64,000 nt of DNA, taken from contig OY482849.1 of the NCBI GenBank assembly GCA_960531495.1, positions 36,900,790 to 36,964,789 of the forward strand, in the 5' to 3' direction. Positions 56,190-64,000 of the stretch are shown here, one piece after another; positions within the stretch are counted from its first letter, which is position 1; every line of letters begins with the position of its first letter. The stretch comes from Zeus faber (Eukaryota; Chordata; Actinopteri; Zeiformes; Zeidae). A program made the position numbers and the translations under genes. The notes beneath the pieces were generated by a model. It was not told the origin of the DNA. It did not search any database and saw only the letters and a program-made list of their open reading frames with translations.

Positions 56190-59100
56190 TGTAACAGTCT
56201 AATAGTGTAACAGTGTATTAGTGGAAAAGTCTAAAAGTGTAACAGTCTAATAGTCTAACTGTGTAATAGTGTAACAGTCTAACAGTGTAACAGTCTAATA
56301 GTGTAACAGTATAATAGTCTAATAGTGTAACAGTCTAAAAGTGTAACAGTCTAATAGTCTAATAGTGTAACAGTCTAATAGTGTAACAGTCTAACAGTGT
56401 AGCAGTCTAATAGTGTAACAGTCTAAAAGTGTAACAGTCTAATAGTGTAACAGTCTAATAGTGTAACAGTCTAATAGTGTCACAGTGTAATAGTCTAATA
56501 GTGTAACAGTCTAAAAGTGTAACAGTCTAATAGTCTAATAGTGTAACAGTCTAATAGTGTAACAGTCTAACAGTGTAGCAGTCTAATAGTGTAACAGTCT
56601 AAAAGTGTAACAGTCTAATAGTGTAACAGTCTAATAGTGTCACAGTGTAATAGTCTAATAGTGTAACAGTCTAATAGTGTAACAGTCTAATAGTGTAACA
56701 GTATAATAGTGTCACAGTGTAATAGTCTAATAGTGTAACAGTCTAATAGTGTAACAGTCTAATAGTGTAACAGTCTAATAGTGTCACAGTGTAATAGTCT
56801 AATAGTGTAACAGTCTAAAAGTGTAACAGTCTAATAGTCTAATAGTGTAACAGTCTAATAGTGTAACAGTCTAACAGTGTAGCAGTCTAATAGTGTAACA
56901 GTCTAAAAGTGTAACAGTCTAATAGTGTAACAGTCTAATAGTGTCACAGTGTAATAGTCTAATAGTGTAACAGTCTAATAGTGTAACAGTCTAATAGTGT
57001 AACAGTCTAAAAGTGTAACAGTCTAATTGTGTAATGGTGTAACAGCCTTATAGTGTAATAGTGTAACAGTCTAATAGTGTCATAATTTAACAGTCTAATA
57101 GTGTAACAGTGTAATTGTGCAACAGTCTAATTGTGTAATGGTGTAACAGCCTTATAGTGTAATAGTGTAACAGTCTAATAGTGTCATAATTTAACAGTCT
57201 AATTATGTAATAGTGTAACAGTGTAACAGTCTAATAGTGTAACAGTGTAATAGTGTAACAGTCTAACAGTGTAGCAGTCTAATAGTGTAACAGTCTAATA
57301 GTGTAACAGTCTAAAAGTGTAACAGTGTAATAGTGTAACAGTACACAGTCTAATAGTGTAACAGTCTAACAGTGTAATAGTGTAACAGTCTAATAGTGTA
57401 ATAGTGTTATAGTGCAGCAGTGTAACAGCGTAACTGTCTAATAGTGCAAGTGTCTAACAGTCTAACAATTTATTTGAAAAAGTGTAATAGTGTATTAGTG
57501 TCATCGTTTAACAGTCTAATAGTGTAACAGTCTAATTGTGTAATAGTGTTATTGTCTAACAGTGTGATAGTGTAACAGTATAATTGTGTAACAGTGTAAT
57601 AGTCTAACAATTTATCAGTGGAAAAGTCTAATAGTGTATTAGTGTCATAGTGTAACAGTCTAATAGTGTAACAGTGTAATGGTGTAACAGTGCAACAGTC
57701 TAATAGTGTAACAGTCTAATAGTGTCACAGTGTAATAGTCTAATAGTGTAACAGTCTAAAAGTGTAACAGTCTAATAGTCTAATAGTGTAACAGTCTAAT
57801 AGTGTAACAGTCTAACAGTGTAGCAGTCTAATAGTGTAACAGTCTAAAAGTGTAACAGTCTAATAGTGTAACAATGTAATAGGGTAACAGTGTTATAGTG
57901 TTACAGTGTAATAGTCTAACAATTTATTTGTGGTAAAGTCTAATAGTGTAACAGTCTTATAGTGTGATAGTGTAACAGTCTAATAGTGTCATAGTTTAAC
58001 AGTCTAATAGTGTAATAGTGTAAAAGTGTTATTGTCTAACAGTGTGATAGTGTAACTGCCTTATAGTGTAACAGTCTAATAGTGTCATAATTTAACAGTC
58101 TAATAGTGTAACAGTGTAATTGTGTAACAGTCTAATAGTGTAACAATGTAATAGGGTACCAGTGTAATAGTCTAACAAATTATTAGTGGTAAAGGCTAAT
58201 AGTGTAACAGTCTAATAGTGTAATAGTGTCATAATGTAAGTGTAATAGTGTAACAGTCTAATTGTGTAACAGTGTAATAGTGTTATTGTCTAACAGTGTG
58301 ATAGTGTAACAATGTAACAGCCTTATAGTGTAACAGTCTAATAGTGTCATAATTTAACAGTCTAATAGTGTAACAGTATAATAGTGTAATAGTGCAACAG
58401 CCTAATTGTGCAATAGTGTAACAGTGTAGCAGTCTAATAGTGTTACAATGTAATAGGGTAACAGTGTAACGGTGTAACAGTCTAATAGTCTAACAATTTA
58501 TCAGTGGAAAAGTCTAATAGTGTAACAGTCTAATTGTGTAATAGTGTTATTGTCTAACAGTGTGATAGTGTAACAGTATAATTGTGTAACAGTGTAATAG
58601 TCTAACAATTTATCAGTGGAAAAGTCTAATAGTGTATTAGTGTCATAGTGTAACAGTCTAATAGTGTAACAGTGTAATGGTGTAACAGTGCAACAGTCTA
58701 ATAGTGTAACAGTCTAATAGTGTAACAATGTAATAGGGTAACAGTGTTATAGTGTTACAGTGTAATAGTCTAACAATTTATTAGTGGTAAAGTCTAATAG
58801 TGTAACAGTCTTATAGTGTCATAGTTTAACAGTCTAATAGTGTAATAGTGTAAAAGTGTTATTGTCTAACAGTGTGATAGTGTAACTGCCTTATAGTGTA
58901 ACAGTCTAATAGTCATAATTTAACAGTCTAATAGTGTAACAGTGTAATTGTGTAACAGTCTAATAGTGTAACAATGTAATAGGGTACCAGTGTAATAGTC
59001 TAACAAATTATTAGTGGTAAAGGCTAATAGTGTAACAGTCTAATAGTGTAATAGTGTCATAATGTAAGTGTAATAGTCTAATTGTGTAACAGTGTAATAG

Positions 59101-61390
59101 TGTTATTGTCTAACAGTGTGATAGTGTAACAATGTAACAGCCTTATAGTGTAACAGTCTAATAGTGTCATAATTTAACAGTCTAATAGTGTAACAGTATA
59201 ATAGTGTAATAGTGCAACAGCCTAATTGTGCAATAGTGTAACAGTGTAGCAGTCTAATAGTGTTACAATGTAATAGGGTAACAGTGTAACGGTGTAACAG
59301 TCTAATAGTCTAACAATTTATCAGTGGAAAAGTCTAATAGTGTAACAGTCTAATTGTGTAATAGTGTTATTGTCTAACAGTGTGATAGTGTAACAGTATA
59401 ATTGTGTAACAGTGTAATAGTCTAACAATTTATCAGTGGAAAAGTCTAATAGTGTATTAGTGTCATAGTGTAACAGTCTAATAGTGTAACAGTGTAATGG
59501 TGTAACAGTGCAACAGTCTAATAGTGTAACAGTCTAATAGTGTAACAATGTAATAGGGTAACAGTGTTATAGTGTTACAGTGTAATAGTCTAACAATTTA
59601 TCAGTGGAAAAGTCTAATAGTGTAACAGTCTAATTGTGTAATAGTGTTATTGTCTAACAGTGTGATAGTGTAACAGTATAATTGTGTAACAGTGTAATAG
59701 TCTAACAATTTATCAGTGGAAAAGTCTAATAGTGTATTAGTGTCATAGTGTAACAGTCTAATAGTGTAACAGTGTAATGGTGTAACAGTGCAACAGTCTA
59801 ATAGTGTAACAGTCTAATAGTGTAACAATGTAATAGGGTAACAGTGTTATAGTGTTACAGTGTAATAGTCTAACAATTTATTAGTGGTAAAGTCTAATAG
59901 TGTAACAGTCTTATAGTGTCATAGTTTAACAGTCTAATAGTGTAATAGTGTAAAAGTGTTATTGTCTAACAGTGTGATAGTGTAACTGCCTTATAGTGTA
60001 ACAGTCTAATAGTGTCATAATTTAACAGTCTAATAGTGTAACAGTGTAATTGTGTAACAGTCTAATAGTGTAACAATGTAATAGGGTACCAGTGTAATAG
60101 TCTAACAAATTATTAGTGGTAAAGGCTAATAGTGTAACAGTCTAATAGTGTAATAGTGTCATAATGTAAGTGTAATAGTCTAATTGTGTAACAGTGTAAT
60201 AGTGGTATTGTCTAACAGTGTGATAGTGTAACAATGTAACAGCCTTATAGTGTAACAGTCTAATAGTGTCATAATTTAACAGTCTAATAGTGTAACAGTA
60301 TAATAGTGTAATAGTGCAACAGCCTAATTGTGCAATAGTGTAACAGTGTAGCAGTCTAATAGTGTTACAATGTAATAGGGTAACAGTGTAACGGTGTAAC
60401 AGTCTAATAGTCTAACAATTTATCAGTGGAAAAGTCTAATAGTGTAACAGTCTAATTGTGTAATAGTGTTATTGTCTAACAGTGTGATAGTGTAACAGTA
60501 TAATTGTGTAACAGTGTAATGGTGTAACAGTGCAACAGTCTAATAGTGTAACAGTCTAATAGTGTAACAATGTAATAGGGTAACAGTGTTATAGTGTTAC
60601 ACTGTAATAGTCTAACAATTTATTAGTGGTAAAGTCTAATAGTGTAACAGTCTTATAGTGTCATAGTTTAACAGTCTAATAGTGTAATAGTGTAAAAGTG
60701 TTATTGTCTAACAGTGTGATAGTGTAACTGCCTTATAGTGTAATAGTGTAACAGTCTAATAGTGTCATAATTTAACAGTCTAATAGTGTAACAGTGTAAT
60801 TGTGTAACAGTCTAATAGTGTAACAATGTAATAGGGTACCAGTGTAATAGTCTAACAAATTATTAGTGGTAAAGGCTAATAGTGTAACAGTCTAATTGTG
60901 TAACAGTGTAATAGTGTTATTGTCTAACAGTGTGATAGTGTAACAATGTAACAGCCTTATAGTGTAACAGTCTAATAGTGTAACAGTATAATAGTGTAAT
61001 AGTGCAACAGTCTAATTGTGTAATCGTGTAACAGTCTAATAGTGTAACAGGGCAACAGCCTAATTGTGCAATAGTGTAACAGTGTAACAGTCTAATAGTC
61101 TAACAATTTATCAGTGGAAAAGTCTAATAGTGTATTAGTGTCTTGGTGCAACAGTCTAATTGTGTAATAGTGTAACAGTCTAATAGTGTCATAATTTAAC
61201 AGTCTAATAGTGTAACAGTGTAATTGTGCAACAGTCTAATTGTGTAACGGTGTAACAGCCTTATAGTGTAATAGTGTAACAGTGTATGAGTCTAACAGTA
61301 ACAATTTATTAGAGTAACAGTCTAATAGTACAACAGTCTAACAGTGTAACAATTGAATAGTGTAACGGTGTAATAGTATAAAAGTCTTGG
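56190..61390. repeat. 5.2-kb satellite of 8-bp half-units with higher-order structure
   Basis: Almost unbroken AGTCTAATAGTGTAAC-type sequence. Larger blocks recur: for example, a block containing AGTCTAACAATTTATCAGTG appears near 57,600, 58,490, 58,600, 59,300, 59,410, 59,590, 59,700 and 60,410. It lies between the ecm2 5' end and the cenpp tail. Confidence 0.95.
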
Positions 61391-61494
61391 TAGCATGCTA
61401 ACTAGCTTTAGCATCGGTACTGAATAGATGAAGGAATGGCACACTGGCAGTAACCCTATATATACTATATATACACTGTATATACTAGATACCA

Positions 61495-62122
61495 GCGGTT
61501 CCCATCCTTTTTGGACTCACAGCCCACTTGAAAATCTCAGTGTTGGCGGCCACATCCGACCAGATGTAATACAGAGACAAACGGTGCGTTGTCAGAGGAC
61601 ATATATATTTTAACAATCATATGCATTCTTATACATACAGTGCAGTGGTGGAAAAACTAAAAAAGAGCTGAGTTAAAAATAACCTTATATCAATGTAACT
61701 TTGGCGAGTTTTACGTTGGTAAGGTAAAACTAACAATAACAGGAGCACATGAATATGGAGTCACCTCATGAAAAGCTGACGCTGCATGGCAGACACCACC
61801 TCCTTGATGTCTGGTTTAAGAGATGACGCTCTGAAGAGAACATCGGGATCAACATTCACTTCATTCAGAATTTCATCTTCAATGCCACAAGCAGTGAAAA
61901 GCCAGTCTTGCAGAGATACGTCGCATCAGAAACCGCACAGCTCTGTAGAACAGATCGGGATACTCAGAACAAACATGGGGCACAAATTTTGTCAGGTACT
62001 TCAGAGAGGAAGACAGTTTCAATGTCCTCTCCCAGGAGAGAGCCACAGACCGTCCTTCTCTAAAGTCTCTGGTCACTGTGGCTGGTGGAGGCTTCTCCAT
62101 CCAGCTGCACTGCACATCTGGG
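61495..62122 (-). pseudogene. Decayed hAT-type transposon, C-terminal part
   Basis: The plus strand at 61,495 begins with a terminal-like stretch (AGCGGTTCCCATCCTTTTTG, then GGACTCACAGCCCACTTGAA), usual next to ZBED-type hAT elements. On the minus strand, 62,010-61,780 gives RATYLCKTGFSLLVALKMKF followed by stops, matching the hAT dimerisation region. A second frame reads VCSEYPDLFYRAVRFLMR just upstream. It belongs to the same broad group as the fragment at 1-390, but the two do not overlap in content. Confidence 0.6.
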
Positions 62123-62207
62123 ATGGAGAGGTGTTGAGCCTGGTCCTCACAACGTGCAGGTGCTGTTCTTGTTGGGAATCACTGCTCTCACCTGTCTCTC
62201 TCTCCAG

Positions 62208-62876
62208 GAGAAGTATCCCTCCATCGTCTCCCTCCCTGGCGGCTGCAGGTCAGAGGTCATGAACCTTCATCACCCACAACTTCCTGGGTAAACCACACCA
62301 TCTGGCCTTTACCTGTCTGTCTGAACACCTGTCTTCCTCCCTGGCAGCTGCAGGTCAGAGGTTATGACCCTTCGTCACCCACACCATCTGGCCTTTACCT
62401 GTCTCTCTCCCACCTGTCTCTCTCTCAGCTGTGCTCTGATTCTCTCCTGGTCGTTGGAGGTTTCCGTGGGGGGGGCGGTGACTCCTCACATCCACCTTCT
62501 CACCAAGATCCCTGAGACAGGTACAGGAAGTTGTCTCACCTCCTGCTCCACACGGACGCAGGTATCCCAGCATGCATTTCACCAGACTATAGTATTCTCC
62601 CGTGTCCTAAACGACGTGCTTGGTCCATGTTGCGGTGCATTATGGGATATCCATGCCGGTGGAGCTTGATGCTTATTATGGTTTTGAGACACAGACATCT
62701 TTCCCAGAATGCAATGTCCCGACGCACCCGTCTCTCTCTGTCTCTCTCGCCGTCTAGCGCTGCAGATGGACCGGGTCGGTGCCGTCGGGGGCGCGGCCGA
62801 GTCCTTCCAGAGCCTGAGGAGGCTCCTGGGAACCGAGGCTGCGCTGGAGAGCCTGGTCCTGGCACTGAGCCAGTGA
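62208..62876 (+). CDS. cenpp: Centromere protein P, last three coding exons
   Basis: CENP-P is part of the CENP-O/P/Q/U/R complex of the inner kinetochore, in the nucleus. Three exons on the plus strand: 62,208-62,248; 62,429-62,520; 62,758-62,876. They join in phase (2 then 1) and end at TGA. The products are EKYPSIVSLPGGC; then CALILSWSLEVSVGGAVTPH and IHLLTKIPET; then ALQMDRVGAVGGAAESFQSL, RRLLGTEAALESLVLALSQ. These align with human CENP-P, which has EKYPDAV, then LDLLTKVPQRALELDK, then SFRTLVGLLGIEAALESL. All acceptors have long CT tracts. The upstream exons (about 200 residues) were not found in the window. In mammals they lie beyond the SLRP cluster, so they are probably off the left edge. 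An alternative is a partial gene copy, but the intact splicing argues against that. Confidence 0.85.
62230..62400 (+). repeat. Duplication of the cenpp exon 3' end and donor
   Basis: CTCCCTGGCGGCTGCAGGTC with the following 70 bp is repeated at about 62,338-62,400 (CTCCCTGGCAGCTGCAGGTC). The copy also carries the AG|GTCAGAGG donor. Period is about 110 bp. Confidence 0.9.
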
Positions 62877-62911
62877 AATGAACCATCCAACAGGAAGTGC
62901 TTTACAAACTC

Positions 62912-62917
62912 TTTATT
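62912..62917 (-). terminator. ippk: Poly(A) signal of ippk (probable)
   Basis: AATAAA on the minus strand. Cleavage 10-25 bases further would put the ippk mRNA end about 15-25 bases past the cenpp stop codon. Confidence 0.6.
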
Positions 62918-62966
62918 CAATAGAAAGATGTGGAACACGAGGCTTCATTAGTAAAGATCTACAAAA

Positions 62967-62972
62967 AATAAA
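62967..62972 (+). terminator. cenpp: Poly(A) signal of cenpp (probable)
   Basis: AATAAA on the plus strand, 91 bases after the cenpp stop codon. Confidence 0.6.
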
Positions 62973-63212
62973 TAATTTAAATACAAAAAGCCCGAAAAAC
63001 CCAACCAGGTGCCGGCGGCGGACGTCCGGGCTCCGTCTCCACCAGGCGGACAGTCAGACAGGAGGAGTGGAAACACACACACACACACGCGCTGTCTCAC
63101 TCTCTCACACACACACTCTCACAGCAGTACAAACACAGCAAGACACTTATGGCACACAACAGTGAAAAGCAGCATTATACACCATCTATTACCTGTCTGT
63201 GGTTCTGTCACA

Positions 63213-63251
63213 TGTCAACTTCCTGTTAGGGAACCAAACAGGAAGTTGACA
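63213..63251 (-). repeat. Hairpin 1 in the ippk 3' UTR
   Basis: Perfect 15-bp arms (TGTCAACTTCCTGTT and its complement) with a 9-base loop. Confidence 0.95.
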
Positions 63252-63268
63252 CTTCAAACATTTCAGCG

Positions 63269-63315
63269 CAGACGGGTGAAAAGAGCTCAATGTTTCAGGT
63301 CTTTTCACCCGTCTG
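63269..63315 (-). repeat. Hairpin 2 in the ippk 3' UTR
   Basis: Perfect 16-bp arms (CAGACGGGTGAAAAGA and its complement) with a 15-base loop. Confidence 0.95.
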
Positions 63316-63584
63316 TCTTCCAGGGGGCAGACAGGTAGAAACCACCACGAGGAAACCTGTCTGTCCGTCTCACCCCTCCGATCCTCTCCGGAAACTCCGC
63401 TTTCGGCAGCGTTGCCGTGGAGACGGCAGACAGGAAGTGGTCAAATGAGGTCGGGGGCGGTTGCCACGGTAACCATGCCGGTACAGTCAGTGAAGGCGAA
63501 GAGGAAGCGAGGAGACAGAACACGAGTCCTGAGTGGGCGTGGCCTAGCAACAGGAAGCAGGGCGGGCGGGCAGGGGGCGGGGCC

Positions 63585-63777
63585 TCAGACCGGGTGGAAG
63601 AGCAGCGTGCGCTCGTCCAGGTAGACGGGTTGCCGTGGCAACGAGCCCTTGGGCAAGGCGGCGGCACGCAGGTAGAAGGACACCACCCGGCTGTCCAGGC
63701 GCTGCTGGCGGTGGACGCTGTCCCACGGCTTGGGGTCCAAATCCAAGATGGACGCCGACACGGAGAAGACAGGAAGT
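63585..63777 (-). CDS. ippk: Inositol-pentakisphosphate 2-kinase, last coding exon
   Basis: IPPK phosphorylates inositol pentakisphosphate at position 2 to give phytate (IP6), which serves mRNA export, vesicle traffic and development. Only the last coding exon (193 bases, 64 codons plus one base) is in the window. The acceptor is a long CT run ending CTCCAG at 63,778. The product reads LPVFSVSASILDLDPKPWDS, then RLDSRVVSFYLRAAAL, and ends ERTLLFHPV. This resembles the human C-terminus around SILDLDLKPYESI. The catalytic parts lie off the right edge. The position next to ecm2 and the cenpp tail matches human 9q22 order and supports the call. No upstream exon is seen between 63,778 and 64,000. 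Confidence 0.85.
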
Positions 63778-64000
63778 CTGGAGAGAGAGAGAGAGAGACG
63801 GGTAACGTGCCACCTCCGTCGGTCTCATGGTCGTTACCATGGCTACGGTCAGACCCGCTGGTCACGCTCGCATTAAAGGTGTATATAATGTTACATTATG
63901 GGATGTTCCGTTTCCAAGGTTTTCTACTTCATTCAAAACAATAAAAACTTTGTGTTTAAAGCACCTTCGTGAGACTGCGTGATACTTATGTGTCATTTTT

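Overview
The window looks like a teleost (ray-finned fish) nuclear genome. It has short exons separated by GT-AG introns, vertebrate matrix genes, tRNA-like SINEs, Tc1, hAT and L2-type transposons, and very many minisatellites. Long open frames through the minisatellites are artefacts of repeats without stop codons. I found no prokaryotic gene and no new gene system. The strongest unusual signals are minisatellites and duplications sitting on splice junctions, a probable GC-AG intron, an intact Tc1 element, and large inverted repeats.

Layout. 1-390: decayed hAT transposase. 2,255-13,021 (minus): ogn (osteoglycin/mimecan), six exons assigned and a seventh possible. 13,130-27,590: gene-poor, with minisatellites, SINEs and a non-autonomous transposon. 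27,597-29,971 (minus): aspn (asporin), seven coding exons giving 359 residues. 34,300-36,090: an 18-bp minisatellite. 36,636-55,165 (minus): ecm2, eleven coding exons giving 697 residues. Its introns hold a decayed LINE with an L2 copy inside it, an intact Tc1, and several minisatellite arrays. 56,190-61,390: a 5.2-kb array of 8-bp half-units. 61,500-62,120: a second hAT remnant. 62,208-62,876 (plus): the last three coding exons of cenpp. 63,585-63,777 (minus): the last coding exon of ippk.

Gene relations. The order ogn-aspn-ecm2-ippk on one strand, with cenpp ending between ecm2 and ippk on the other, matches human 9q22. There the small leucine-rich proteoglycan cluster lies antisense inside CENPP. 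The upstream cenpp exons were not found here, so most of the window is probably a cenpp intron (inference). No omd gene is visible between ogn and aspn. ogn, aspn and ecm2 encode secreted leucine-rich-repeat matrix proteins. cenpp encodes a kinetochore protein, and ippk makes inositol hexakisphosphate. All exon joins were worked out by hand from splice signals, phase and protein similarity; the phases sum correctly for aspn, ecm2 and the cenpp tail.
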